A stretch of 64,000 bases of DNA from Trochalopteron elliotii (GCA_024734555.1 JANPWX010000478.1:18751-82750), one strand, 5' to 3'; shown: positions 12,735 to 25,628, counted from the stretch's first letter. Notes: a model not told the origin generated them from the sequence alone. Program-made: numbers and translations.

Positions 12735-13010
12735 CATAAAATCCCTGAATCTCTGAATGGTTTGGGTTGGAAGGGACCCTAAGGATCATCCTGTGCCACC
12801 CTCTGCCATGGGCAGGGACATTTTCCACTGTCCCAGGTCATTCCAAGCCCCATCCAGCCTGGCCTTGGACACTTCCAAGGATCCAGGGGCAGCCACAGCT
12901 GCTCTGGGCACCCTGTGCCAGGGCCCAGAACCCTCCCAGGGAACAATTCCTTCCTCATATCCCATCTAAACCTACTCAGTGTCCATTTAAAGGTATTTCA
13001 GAAAATCAGA
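12735..13010 (-). repeat. CR1 LINE 3' fragment
   Basis: Antisense CR1 3' end ('gaatggtttgggttggaagg') followed by the standard 3' region. It is 5'-truncated after about 270 nt. Confidence 0.85.
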
Positions 13011-16000
13011 TCTCTATTTAAGGTATCCCAAGCACCCAACAAATGAAGCAGGAAAGATCCCTAGAGGATTTTGAGGATCAAAAAATGAGAATGGATTAAA
13101 TGAGCTCCATCATACACACACTGAGTTACACAAATATTGCACAGCAGAAAGGTGAGCACTGAGCCTGAAATGCTGTTCAAGGCCTTTGATTCAGTGTTCT
13201 ACTGCTGGTAGATGAAATTTTTATTTATGCAGATTTAGAAACCTTCAGTACTGGCCAGTTGTCATAACCAGTGACCTCTGCACAACTCAGACCTGGAAAC
13301 CAGACCAAGCCACATCTATTCTCTCTCCCAGTTTCCCCAGTATGACCAGAGTTTTGTTCTGGTTTCAACAGGACAAGTCCCACCAAAGTACTCTCTGCAC
13401 AAATCACTGGGATTTTGTAATTAAATACCTTTGGAATGCATTTATTTTAATTTATCACTAAGCCCTGTAGATCTCAAAAAGTACACAAAAGTTCTGAGGG
13501 TAACTACAAACCAAAACAAAGAAAGTCCTTTAGCATTAATAACTTCGGGGTAATTCCTCCAGCTTTCGATCAAAATTACTGCTGACCTGAAAGCATCAAA
13601 AGGAGAATTTTAGCAAGTGGATTTCTGGTTTCTCACAATGTCAAGAGGCAGAAATGCAGTTTTTTTCATGGCTTAATCACTTAGCAGGAATGTTTCAGGT
13701 TTGGAGGTGACGTGAGTTGTTGTTGAATGAGTCAAAAACCTACAGGAGGTTTTTCACTGAGTAAACTCCTCACCCACAGCGTGCAGAGCAGGTTGTTCTC
13801 TCCCCATCCTTCCCTTGCTCCTGGTGCCCATCACAAGGGGATCCTATGGGAAGTTTCAGGATTACTTTTCCCAGTATTCCCTCTTCAGTCAGCCTGGGAA
13901 GCACAGCAGGAAAAGGGACCCAAACCAGGTATTTGTGAGACAGAACCTGAGCAATGAACCTTCCTGAAAACCGATTTTGTTGAACTTTTCCCACATGGAT
14001 CCAACCTCTCACACTCCAAGTGATGGTGCCAAGATGGGAATTTCCTTCAGAACTCAACACCTGAAGCACATGGAAGTGAAATAGTGAGAAATGAGGATTA
14101 AACCCTGGGTGACAAGAGAGGAATCAAACATTTCCACTTCCTTGGAGGTGGGGAAGGCCTGGAAAGAGGCCGGGTGTGAAGTGGGAGGCAGGGGAAGAAG
14201 CTCTTATCAGAGGTGGGATCTGGCCTTTTAAGGTCAAGGAATGAAGCCTGAGCCGGGCCAGTGTGTGAAAGCATCAAGGTTTAGGCCACAGAGTCTCACC
14301 TCTACCTGTTATTTTTAACATATATTTATCTACAGCCCACAGAGTCACACCTGTGCCCACACGAGTGTCTCGGGGCTCTTCGCCAGCGCGGCCTGCAGCA
14401 GCGGGGAGCACAAAGTGACACCGAGCCCGTCCCCGCAGGGCCCAGGGGAAACATTAATATTAACAGTGGCACTAGAGCACTTTGTTCAGGTGAGTTATGC
14501 AACCAGGAGTTTCTAATGTGCTTTGGTGTCTGTTGTTTCTGCAGCTGGAAGTATAAAAGACATTTATTTACCAGCGGCTTGCCTGAATGTAGGCCAAGCT
14601 CTGTGTGATCTGCATCCCGAACAGAAAGCACCAAAACTTTTGTAAAATGATGCTGTTTCTTTGGTTTTCACCTCTTTTTTGCACTAAATCTCCTGGTTCT
14701 GTTCAGACAGAGCATCTCTCAGAAGCTCTGCTTCTCTAGAGAGGAGCCTTTGAGTTTTACCTCTGAGCAGGCCAAAAGCAAGGCACGGTTTTTATATAAA
14801 GATTGTTAAATACATTAAGATAAGCAATAAAAGCCATCCTAATCACTTCTACAATGCCTCTAATCAGCTGGGAAGGACCAAATGTGCAGCGCCCTGGTTT
14901 AATGTTCACCTCTGTGAGGGTGAGGACGTGCTGTAGCCAGGAGTTTGCATTTGCTCTCCACCACCCAGCTCGAAAGAGCCTCATTTTTGGTTAAAACTTT
15001 TCCTCCCTCTAAAAGAAGGCCCTTGTAGGGCTCAGCTTCAGAGATTTTGTTCACCCCTATCTCCCCTCCTTTCCCTTATCTGACCCCCCGAGCCACAGAT
15101 CAAAGGGGACTATGATGAGTTGGACTTTCCAGCAGAGTGTGCAAAACCCTCCAGGAAAAACTCGATATCTTGGCGGAACTGATTCAGTGCTGAGCCCTGA
15201 GCTGATACACAATCAAACCACCCTGAAATCAGCTGCTGAATCTCCCTTTGCTCCAAGGCAAGCCCTCGACCGTCAGATTATTCTTTTTGTTTCAAGGCTG
15301 CGGTAAAATGAAAATAAATCCTGCAAAGGGCAACCAGAACAGTTTCTCCGAACAGAAATTTTAACTCATTATTTCTCAGGAGTAAAGAGAGTGAACTGGG
15401 ATTATGACCGAGTGGATTTCAAAGAAACAAAGGGAATCTTCATACAGCACAACTAAAATTTGGAGTTCTTTGCCTTAGCATAATGTAGTCATCAAAAAAG
15501 GACAAAGATCATGCCTTGTTCAGCAGCAAGTGGTTATTGATATACAACTGAACCACAGTCATGGTCTTACCTGGGATTAGAAAGGATGACGTGGATTAAA
15601 TACAAAATTCAATTCCTGTAGTATCACATCTGTATTTTATTATTCTCAGTTTCCTCCATTTTTAACGTGACTCTAAATTTTGCTGTGTCTCTCAATGGCT
15701 TCTCTAAGTTGCAAAATTTTTCTTAAATCTTTGAACCCGTTTATCTTTATATTTAAAAAAAAATTGTAACTACAACAATCAATAAAAATTTGGTGTTTGA
15801 AGTCTCATTTAAAAGCACAGCCGAGAGGAGCATTCAGCAGTAAAACATCAAACATGAAAATCCAAGTGTAAGTCTACATATATTTTAATTAAATAGAACA
15901 GTCAATGTAATATAAAAGGGCACAGAGTGACTGGGCAGAGCTTCCCTGTTTTGGACATTTCTGGTCTTAGCTCTGAAGTGAAAATGGTCAATTTTAAACA

Positions 16001-17900
16001 AGCAAAGGGAAGGAAACTTCAAATTGTTTTCCATAAAACACCCAATTCCATTATAAAATTCACTGCCCCACAGACAATCTTTGGATCAAATTTTCATTCC
16101 CAGTTTCCTGATTCCACTGGCTTCATCACCCGGATTTATAAGCACCAATCCATGGGAACATCACTGGAATTTACCTGTATTAAACTGGGGTGAAAATCTG
16201 GAATTTGGAATTTAAATCAAACAGTTTAAGCCAAGTTGCCCTTGTTTCACACCAATATAAAGGAGCTTGAGAGCTGCCTCTTTTTTGTCTTTTAAATTAT
16301 CTCATCCTAAACTAAATCAAAATTCAGCTCTTAATCTCAAGCCACTCCAGCACGTCAATATCAAACCCACAGGATTTATTCAGAATTTGCTGTGATAAAA
16401 TGAGATAACTCTGATATTATTCAGTGATATGAGAACTTACGGTGATAAAGTGAGGCCCAGGTGCTGATTTACATCAGAAACCTCTGAAAACTCCTCCCGG
16501 GGACTCTGTGCTGTACAAACACTGCAAGCAGCAAACAAGCCTTGATCCCTGCTGCTGCTGCTTCTTCACTTGAGCAGTAAGAAAAAAGTTAACCCTGTGG
16601 TTTGGTGGTATCTCAGGGTGCTCTCTAAACCTCCCAGCCTGTTTAAGATAAAAGGGCTCCACTCTAATTACTCATATTCCTGAGTATTTGACATTCACAC
16701 TGCACAGTGGTTAACAGGAGCTGTTGAGGAACAGCTATTACTCACTTCTTACGTCTCAGTGGGAAATAACGTGGTCTGGTGATGAAAGGAGGCACAAAAG
16801 GAGAAAACAGCAGAACCCAGTGACCTGTGGCAGCCTGAAAGCTTTAAACTCAAGCTCAAACCAAAATTGACTCTGATACAACCCCAGTGTGCCAAAGCCC
16901 CAGTTTGGTGCACATCTATTTTGAAAACACCAAATGATTGTTGGCTCCAAGTGTAAAATATTGCTGCAGGTCTGGCAATGGATTGCAGGACCTTTAATTT
17001 CCAAAATTAGGCATTTTCACCTTCAGCTTTTCTAAAATCACTCAAGCTTTGAATTCCTTTCTTGGAAATTCAGATTTCAAGATCTCAGAAGGATTCTCTG
17101 GAGCAAATTACAACTACTGTTTGTTACTATTATTATTACTATTACAACCATGGATGCCGAACTCCCCAAAATCACCTTTTCCTCTACAGATTCCAGGTCC
17201 AAAGGACACAATGAACTTCCTGGTGTGCTAAAATTTTAAGCTCTAAGCTATTAAATCACTGTCTCCACAGCCTAATCACAACAGGTGGTTTGTTGGAAGC
17301 TCAGTAGAATTAGTTTTGTCTTTTTGGTCTTGAGGTAGGAGAGTTCAAAGCCTGGGAACCCACTCTGAGTTACTAAAGCAGCTCCTTCCTCGCATTTCCC
17401 AGGCCCTGTGGTCCAAGCCCACAGCTCTGAGGCTGCTCTGTGCAGGGTAAGAAGCCTCAAAAAGTAGCTCAGGTATTGCTCAGGTTGGAACAACCTGACC
17501 TCTAAATTTGACTGTGGGTCTGTGACAGATCATAAGGCTGGAAATGTGCTGCAAAGCCCTGAGGTGCTACTGAACCTTTACAAGTGGCCGAGTTTTGCAT
17601 TTCTTGGTTTGCAAATGCCTCAGTGAGAGCTGCTGAATAATCACAGAATCAGAAAATAATGCAGTTTTCACAGTGTTTGCACGACTTCATTTGCTACTGC
17701 GCCCGAGAAATCTGACCTGTCCCACCCTGGTTCAATGGAAGATATTCATAAATGTAGGGGGTTTTTTTCCCTCTGGGAAAGGGCTTTAGAGAAATCCTTT
17801 TTCTTCCCCTGTTTTATTTCATTGTTTGGATGGATAGTATTGACTCTGGGACAGTTTAGAAATAGTGGAACTAGAGATTTGAGTATTTCAGCCAAAAACT
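13011..17900. other. Repeat-poor spacer, no coding exon seen
   Basis: This is the longest stretch here without an interspersed repeat that I recognise. It is AT-leaning with short CpG-bearing islands near 14340-14460. A LEF/TCF-type motif (AGATCAAAGGGG) occurs at 15097-15108. If the NFIL3-like promoter is at 23.4 kb, this region is intronic and could carry enhancers; that is inference. Confidence 0.3.
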
Positions 17901-17924
17901 GGAATCAGCTCTGAAGTCCTCAAG

Positions 17925-18405
17925 ATGGGATGGATGTGGAGCTGCTGGAGTGAGCCCAGAGGAGATACCAGGATGATCAGAGGGGTAGAGCAGCTCTGGG
18001 AGGAAAGGCTGAGAGAACTGGGAATGTTCAGCCTGGAGAAGAGAAGGTAAACTAATTGTGGCCTTCCAGGACCTGAAGGAGCTCCAAGAAAGATGGAGAG
18101 ATAATATTTTCCAAGGGATTGAGGGACAGGACACAGGGAATGGCTTCCCACTGCCAGAGGGTAGGGATGGATGGGATATTGGGAAGGAATTGTTGGCTGT
18201 GAGGGTGGGCAGGCCCTGGCACAGGGTGCCCAGAGCAGCTGTGGCTGCCCCTGGATCCCTGGCAGTGTCCAAGGCCAGGCTGGGCAGGGCTTGGAGCAGC
18301 CTGGGACAGTGGAAGGTGTCCCTGCACATGGCAGGGGGTGGAATGAGATGGAATTTAAGGTCCCTTCCAGCGCAAACCATTCCATCATTCTGTGATTCTA
18401 TGAAA
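17925..18405 (+). repeat. CR1 LINE 3' fragment
   Basis: Ends with 'cattccatcattctgtgattctatg', the sense CR1 3' terminus with its ATTCTATG-type repeats, so orientation is plus. About 480 nt are retained. Confidence 0.88.
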
Positions 18406-18409
18406 ACTC

Positions 18410-20420
18410 GAAACAATTCAGATCTTGGTACTTTCATATAATTTCTGCTTAATTTTTAAACAACTAAAACTCTTCTTGGAAACAAATTATGTTGGAAAAC
18501 CAACCTGGACACTACGGAGCATTTTACAAACATCTTTAGTTGTTCCTTCAGTTTCAGCACCCATTTGTTGGGCCCTGCCCTGGGGACACAGAACATCAAT
18601 AACTGATTCTTTTCCCCTGGCTGTTTCTTTGAGCTGTCTGAGCTGTTTCATTCAGATCAAATGGTGCTGAGAGAGGCGGGAATTCCCCCGAGCTGATTAA
18701 TGGCAACAAACCCAACCTGGCCAAGAACTCCTGACACTGCCCCTCACTGAGATCACACTCGAGCACAATCACAGGGCCCAGATGGCAGGAGCAGCCCCTT
18801 CATATCAGACCTGTCTCATTTAAAATACCATCTATAATATCATCTATGACATCATTTATGAGAAAAGAAAGAACACACAAAGCCTTTGTGCCCCTCAGCA
18901 TCACACAGGGCAGGGATGAACCTGGCAATTCCTGGGATATTTCCAGCAGCTGCTCTGGGGCTGCAGACAGGAACCTGCAAGGTGTGGCTGCATTTACCTT
19001 GATGGCACTTCAGGAAAGCTTTTCCAGGCACTGGATCTTCGCTCTCACGATGGGAGGAGAAGAGAAGGAGCCCAGGAGCTGAAGGAGCTCCTTGGAGGAG
19101 CAGTTGGATGCCCGTGAGCGACGTGCGGCGAGTGCAGCCCGGCTTCCGCCCTCCTCCCCTCTCTGCCTACCCAGAGGGATGGAAAATTCCATCTGCTTCA
19201 TACTGAATGTGACCAAAACTGCTGTCACAATAGGGTTTTTTTAAAAAGTGAAGATCGATGGGCAGAGATAAAGCTCATTATTGCCTGAAGGTTACCCCAC
19301 AGGTTACAGTGATGCTTCGGCAGGAGGAAGAAGTGAGAGGCGGCCATGAGCCCAAGGTAAGTCCCTTCCTCCCCACAGAACGTCACTGCAGGCCCTGAAA
19401 TCCAGGAGACCTAAACTGAAATCTAAAATTAAGCACAGCCTAAGGGCTTTTTCTGAGACAAGGCCAGAAATGCTGGCTCAAGCAAGAACTGCCATCAGCC
19501 TTAACAAGTCGGGGGTTTCTGTCTTGGAATTCCCAAGAACTCCAATTCAGAAGTCAAGACCCACCAGGAAATAATTGACCACACTTCTGCTCTTTTGGAG
19601 GTGTGATTATCCCTGGTCAGCAGGTCTTGAGGGCACATGAAATCGCTATTTTAAAAGCAGGGTGGAACTCTGTCATTTTGGTCATTTTTTTATCATTTGC
19701 AAATGACGAAATCCTCCTGCTCTACAGAAGCTGAAAAAGTACCACTGTCACCAAGTCCATGACAACACTTCCAGGGGAAAAGCAGAACAAATCCTTATTA
19801 AAAACAAGGACTTCCCCTCATTTTCCAAATCCATCCTCCAGCAACCACCAGTCAGGGAAGAGCTTTCTCCTGTATTTGATGTTCCTGATTCCTTCCTTCA
19901 TCTTTCCACAAATCTGTTTTACAATGCCCAACCCAAAATATTTTGTATGGCCCATGAAACTTCCAGGATCCCCATCCTCCTGCTCCTTGTGTGATTCCTC
20001 ACAGCAGCAGCTGCAAATTATTCCTGATTTACTTGAACCAGGTCCTGACCTTATCCCTGAGCCCCAGAGACACACACAGCCAGTGGATCCCATGGGATTT
20101 TGCAAACCCAGCCAGATTCCAGCCCTAGGAAATTATTTAGCTTTAAGCAGACAAACTGAAACCAAGTCCAGCTCTCTTTCTCTTTCTCCCAGTCTTTTTC
20201 TGTGCCTAAGCCAGCACAAGCACTTCCAGAACTCAGGGCTAGAGGCTCCCATTTACAAGAGTTTCTGCAGGACAAAAATAAAACTCCCTTCATTGCTTCC
20301 CCTCCTGTTCCAGACCATTCCCATTGAGATGTGCAGAATATTCAGCAGGTTGGGCCTGGAGCATCTCAAGGACCACAAATTTCTGCACATGGCACCTTTG
20401 TCATTGTCTCCTGATGGTTA
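18410..20420. other. Spacer, no supported gene
   Basis: No exon with homology was found. The only gene-like signal is a plus-strand ATG in strong context at 19346 running into AG|GTAAGT at 19355-19361, which I treat as unproven. Confidence 0.35.
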
Positions 20421-20424
20421 CAAA

Positions 20425-20585
20425 CTGTGGGTGCCCCTGGATCCCTGGAAGTGTCCAAGGCCAGGGTGGACAGGGTTTGGAGCACCCTGGGATAGTGGGA
20501 GGTGTCCATGGCAGGGGGTGGCACTGGATGGGCTTTAAGGTTCCTTCCAACCCAAACCAATCTGAGATTCTGTGATTTTATGATA
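20425..20585 (+). repeat. CR1 LINE 3' fragment
   Basis: A short sense-oriented CR1 tail ending in 'caatctgagattctgtgatt'. Confidence 0.8.
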
Positions 20586-22935
20586 ATTTTCCAGCAGGAA
20601 CACTCCCGTCCTTGAGTTCTTTTGCAGAAATCCTGTCACAGGACCTAAAGTCCTCTAAAAACTTTCTTTTCCTTTAGAAAGGAAGCAAAACATCATCACC
20701 AGCCTGGCCTGGAGGCTGCCAGGCCTCCTCCACTCGTGCACATGCCAAAGGCACCCTCAGCCCAGCCTGATCACATCTCTCAGTCATTAATTGCTAATAT
20801 CAAGATTTTCTCTCAGAGGTTTCCCTTTCATGCTGCCATCACAGGAAATAAATGAAACTTCTGAAGATTTTTCAGGCACAGTCAGCGCTGCTGCGTTTCC
20901 GTAACACACAGAGCTACTGGCAACCCACGAAAGCTGAAACTGCTCATTTCAACCCCAAATCTTGGTTCCTCTTGCCCGAGGCAGCAAGGTCCTTATCAGG
21001 GCTTTATCAATCTCAAAATGCTGTTTAAATAAAGTAAAAGCTCTAAATTAGGATTTGGTTTTCATCTGAAACTGCACTCGAGCCAAATCTGGTTTCCACT
21101 AAAGCTGCTCAACTCCTTCCAGGTTTGCAACCAAACAGCAGAAACAAACAGCCAGACCATGACAGAAAAAAGCAAAAATCAATGAACTCTCTCTTCCATC
21201 CCCTCCTTATTCCAATCTTTGCACTATTCCAATTATTGCAATATTAACAATCAGAGTAAACATGCACAAGGCGGAAGCAGGAGGAGTTTCTTGACTCCAC
21301 AAGAAAATAAAGGTACTTTTCCTTTTCAAGACACAAAGGCAAAATCTGCTCTTAACTCCACCTTACCTGACTTTCTACTATTAATTATCCCTTACCTGAT
21401 TTTTTTGTTATTAATTACACCTTACCTGACTCATTTTAACTATCTGAATTATTGCACAGCTTTGGAAAAGGAGGGAGCTGTGGCCTGGCACCAATTTCAG
21501 CAGACTCAGGGCAGGTTATTCACCAAAAGGGTTTCACCCACCTCATCTTTTAGGTCTGAGGGACCTGCAGGAGATGGGAAAGTCCCCAACTCCCCAAAAT
21601 CCAAATTTAAGGGGACACTTCACCCCCAGTTGCTGAGGCCACACTGATGTGGTAGCACAGTAAAAGCTCCCCTCACACCAATCCTGCCCAGTGAAAATAC
21701 CCCTGCAGCCAGGGCAAGATGGAAGATCAATTATTAATTAATAAATCAGAGTGAGAGACAGAAATAATTTGTGAACAGAAGAAACTGGTTCCAGAGGTTT
21801 CCACCTCAGGATAAATCAGGGCAGGGACCCCCAAGGGCAAAGTTGGGAGTGTCGTTGCTTCCAAGATGTTTCACAGCTGCTCAGGAAAAGAAATCCTGGA
21901 GTTTGTAAGATTTTCCCAATATCTGCTGTTTTTCTGGAAGCCTCTGTGAGCTAAAGGTACCTCATTAGAGAAGTCTCACCTTTTAATTAAGAAAAATGTG
22001 TGGCCTCAAAAACCAGACGGGCAGAAAACAACAGCAAAACCCCAACCCCACAAACAAAACAAAACCAAAAGTCCTTCACATTTGATTTCCTAACCCAGTA
22101 TCATTTGAATTTAACTTTTAAGGGCACACTGTAAAGACAATTCAAATTGGACTGGAATATTTTCTGAATACAGTTGATGGTTTAGACTCTTTATAAGAGA
22201 ACTGAAGTTCTGAGGCACCTTAAAGATGCCTGAATTTTGAAAGCGGTGTTTTTGAAGTGAAACCTGCTGCATTTGGCAACCAGAAATGCCAGAAACTGGA
22301 GGAATTAATATTTTCTGCCTCATATCTGCAGGTTCTTCCACTTGTCCTGGCATGGAAGTCACCCTATAATTAATTATTGCAATAATTATTATGAGCAGGG
22401 TTCTAATGTGGGATAACTGCCACGTAGGACACTTAGGAACTGCATTTCCCTTATCCCAACAAATCTTTGGCTTCCCCCAAGAAATCCAGCCAGTGAGAAG
22501 CCAGAGCACAACAAAATTCAATTTTAGAATGGCCAAAATTTAATAAAACTTAAATATTAAAAAAAGAAAAATAATTAAGTCTTTTATTCCCTATGCTACA
22601 ACCAAGGGCTTTTGTCACCTGTAGAACTGGAGGTTCCAACTTTTGGGTGGGTGCCCAGTTAAGACTTTTTAGTCTGGGAAGACCCAAGAAATGTCATTTT
22701 TGCAGGTTCTTTTATCAACAGAATAATTATTTATTCTCCAGCTTCCTTGAAATCCCAAACAATGCTGGCTGCTCAAATAAGCACAGTGGAAAGAAGAGGC
22801 AGCAAAAGTGTCCAACTCTGACAATAAGGAAAATAAAGTGGAGTAATACAACAAAATCCACAAATATCAACCCTTCCATTTGAGGATGGGAAAAGGAATT
22901 AGGGAGGAGGATATTGGACATGGCAGTACAGTGAG
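20586..22935. other. Spacer, no gene seen
   Basis: No exon or element boundary found. A small imperfect tandem repeat built on 'ccttacctga..attaatta' lies at about 21360-21435. Confidence 0.35.
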
Positions 22936-23034
22936 TATTTGTGCATCCAGGTCTCAGCGGAAGGGAAGGTGCTGGGTGCCAGTTTAGAGACAGAAATTCA
23001 GGGACAGGTGGGGGAAAGCAGAGAATGCAAGGAG

Positions 23035-23275
23035 GTAATAAAAAGAGGCGGGAGAGAGAGAAAAGGAGGATGGAAAAAGTAAAAAGTGAAAGAGAAAAAA
23101 AGAAGAAAAAAAGAAGAAAGAAGAAAAAAAGAGGGAAAAAAAGAAGAAAAAAAGGAAGAAAGAGGAAAAGAAGAAAAAATGAGATTAGATAAAGACTTCA
23201 AAATATGAAAAGGGAAAAACTGTGGGGAGAATATAAAAAGATTTTAAAAGAAAGAAAAAGATGGAAAAGATGAAA
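23035..23275 (+). repeat. Homopurine (A/G) tract
   Basis: About 240 nt almost entirely of A and G on the plus strand, with few interruptions (agaagaaaaaaag patterns). Such tracts can form triplex DNA and are error-prone in assembly. The translations rich in K, R and E are artefacts. Confidence 0.85.
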
Positions 23276-23446
23276 AAGTATTTTGAAAAATTAAAAAAAA
23301 GCAGCGATTTTCCTGCCACGGGCCAGCCCCATCCCAGGAGAGCCCCGGGGCTCTGGGGACAAGCCCTCCTTTGCTTCTTTTGCCCCCCACCAGCTGGAAA
23401 AGCCCCAATTCCACGGATTCCCCCGCAGCACCTGGGCAGGACTTAC

Positions 23447-23545
23447 CTAGAGGATGGCACCCAAGCCCTGCAACCCCCGGCTCCTGTAGGAGCCACCCGG
23501 GCAGGGCGACAGGGGGACGTGTCCCCAAGTGTCCCTCACCTCCCG
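23447..23545 (-). other. Candidate 5' noncoding exon of NFIL3-like gene
   Basis: On the minus strand a GC-rich stretch ends in CTAG|GTAAGTCC with the exon edge at 23447, a near-perfect 5' splice site. It lies beside a CpG-rich block and 12.75 kb upstream of the orphan acceptor at 10697, on the same strand. The exon's 5' limit is arbitrary because the sequence runs into a pyrimidine tract and a 77-N gap. The link to the NFIL3-like gene is inference. Confidence 0.3.
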
Positions 23546-23650
23546 GCCCTGTGACAGCCCCACACCCCCACACATGGCCCTGGCTCCTTTTTTGGCTTTT
23601 TCTTTTTTCTTTTTTTCTTTTTTTTTTTTCTTTTTTTTTTTCTGTTGTCA

Positions 23651-23727
23651 NNNNNNNNNNNNNNNNNNNNNNNNNNNNNNNNNNNNNNNNNNNNNNNNNN
23701 NNNNNNNNNNNNNNNNNNNNNNNNNNN
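23651..23727. other. 77-base assembly gap
   Basis: A run of 77 Ns flanked on both sides by T-rich homopyrimidine sequence. The gap probably hides part of a GC-rich or simple-repeat region. Confidence 0.98.
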
Positions 23728-23734
23728 TTTTTTT

Positions 23735-23960
23735 TTGCACGAGCAGCCCCGGGGAAGCTGCAGCGATGTCGCGATTACGTAAGAGGCGGTGACATGCGGG
23801 GACAAGCGGGGGGGGTGCGGCGGGGGCAGGTGGCTCCTGCAGCAGCACCGCTGCTTTCGAGCTCCCCGTCAACATCTGCAGCGAGGGGGAGGATTTTGTG
23901 CTGAATTCGAGCCTCAAAGCGCTGCTCGAGGTGTGGAGTCACCCAGCAGCGAGTGAGGAG
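23735..23960. promoter_or_regulatory. CpG-rich block with D-box
   Basis: CpG dinucleotides are dense here compared with the rest of the spacer. The palindromic D-box TTACGTAA, the binding site of NFIL3 and PAR-bZIP factors, is at 23775-23782. The block adjoins the candidate first exon on the minus strand, so it could be the NFIL3-like promoter with autoregulation. The site is visible; the function is inferred. Confidence 0.4.
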
Positions 23961-23964
23961 CCCC

Positions 23965-24030
23965 GGAGAGGTGACAGCAGCGCCCTGAGGGTGACAGCAG
24001 CGTCCTGAGGGTGACAGCAGCACCCTGAGG
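23965..24030. repeat. Short 20-bp tandem repeat
   Basis: Three copies of a unit like GTGACAGCAGCRYCCTGAGG and a partial fourth, just downstream of the CpG-rich block. Confidence 0.8.
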
Positions 24031-24404
24031 GTGGCACGGGACCCCCGTGGAGTGGGACACGGAGAGGAAGAGGAGGAAAATGAGAAGGGTTTGATGGATG
24101 CAGCCATAAAAATAAAATAAATCTTAATTTAAATCTCAATTTAAACAAGATTGGCAACACAGAGTGGCACAAACTAACAGGGACATTCAGGGCTGGGTTT
24201 TTGAGATTATTGACATTTCATTTTCATTATTGACAAATCAGCCGTTGGGACACAGGAAAATCTGTGCTAAAGACAGCCCCACTTAATGAATTGATTCCAA
24301 TCAATTAAATTCCCCCTCTGAATTCCTCAGCTCTGAGAATCACAGCAACTCTCCCTGAGCTTCCTGTGCAGTTTCAGGTTGGTGCTGGATCTGCTTCTGG
24401 TCCA

Positions 24405-24572
24405 CAGAGCAGCTGTGGCTGCCCCTGGATCCCTGGCAGTGCCCAAGGCCAGGCTGGACAGGGCTTGGAGCAGCCTGGGACAGTGGAAGGTGTCCCTGCC
24501 CATAGCAGGGGTGGCACTGGATGATCCTTCAGTTCCCTCCCAACTCGAACCATTACATGATTCTGTGAATAA
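24405..24572 (+). repeat. CR1 LINE 3' fragment
   Basis: Sense CR1 tail ending 'accattacatgattctgtg'. Confidence 0.8.
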
Positions 24573-24937
24573 AAACTTTCTCTGGGACGATTCAAACGCA
24601 AGTATTAAATATTTCACTTTTTTTCCATCCCACTCTGGGTGCAGCCCAGGCCCTGTTTGGTGTCCAGAAGGAGTCAGAGGGTCCTGACAGGGGCACAAAG
24701 AGGGAAAGGGGCAGCAAAGCGCAGAGGGGATTTCTTCTTCCCTGCACTGCACCCAGTCCTCAGCAGAGGCAGCTCCTTGTCCTCAGGTGTGCACAGGTTT
24801 TGCACCTCTGGCAGCTCTTCCATCCCTGCATTCCTGCAGGACAGAAAAGCACTGAGAAGATCCTGGTGCTGCCAAGGCAGGAGCAGCAAGGAAAAAATCT
24901 GCTACATAATAATGATCAGCCTCACTGGATTGATCAC

Positions 24938-25185
24938 AGAATCATGGAATGGTTTGGGTTGGGAGGGAACTGAAGGATCATCCAGTTCCATGCCCTGCCA
25001 TGGCAGGGACACCTTCCACTGTCCCAGGCTGCTCCAAGCTCTGTCCAACCTGGCCTTGGACACTGCCAGGGATCCAGGGGCAGCTTTTCTGGGCAATCCA
25101 TTCCAGGGCCTCCCCACCCTTCCAGGGAACAATTCCTGCCCAATACCTGATCCAAATCTCTGCAGAGATTCCACTTTCATTCACA
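24938..25185 (-). repeat. CR1 LINE 3' fragment
   Basis: Antisense CR1 3' end ('cacagaatcatggaatgg') with about 245 nt retained. Confidence 0.85.
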
Positions 25186-25522
25186 GCAGTGGGTGTCAGC
25201 TTTTTATTTTATTCTGTTTTATTTTACTCTGGTTCTGACATGATGAGTGTGAGCAAGGGAAAGAGAGACTCTTTCTCCCCAGGAAATCAGGGCTGGGCTG
25301 TAGAGGTAACTCTTCTCTCTTACTGCTCCCAAAAGTGGGAACTGGGAGACTCCTGGTTTCACTGAACTTTAGATATCTCCTCCTGAAGGGTTTCTCCATA
25401 TGGAAAGATCCTGTAAGATTGCCCTTCTAGTGAATAGAGAGAAACAGACTTTTGTAAGGTTCTGGTTTATGTTAGATTTTTATCTTGAGAAGAAGAAGCA
25501 CATCCTCTCATCTTTTTGTTGG

Positions 25523-25628
25523 TAATAATATAATATAATATAATATAATGTAATGTAATGTAATGTAATGTAATGTAATGTAATGTAATGTAATATAATA
25601 TAATATAATATAATATAATATAATATAT
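25523..25628. repeat. Nested TAATA/TAATG pentanucleotide microsatellite
   Basis: A TAATA block, then about nine TAATG units, then another TAATA block. The symmetrical arrangement implies a point change that expanded inside an existing array. Confidence 0.95.

Noticed and set aside
22941..23192. Lysine/arginine-rich 83-residue open frame
   Set aside because: It is the translation of a homopurine tract.
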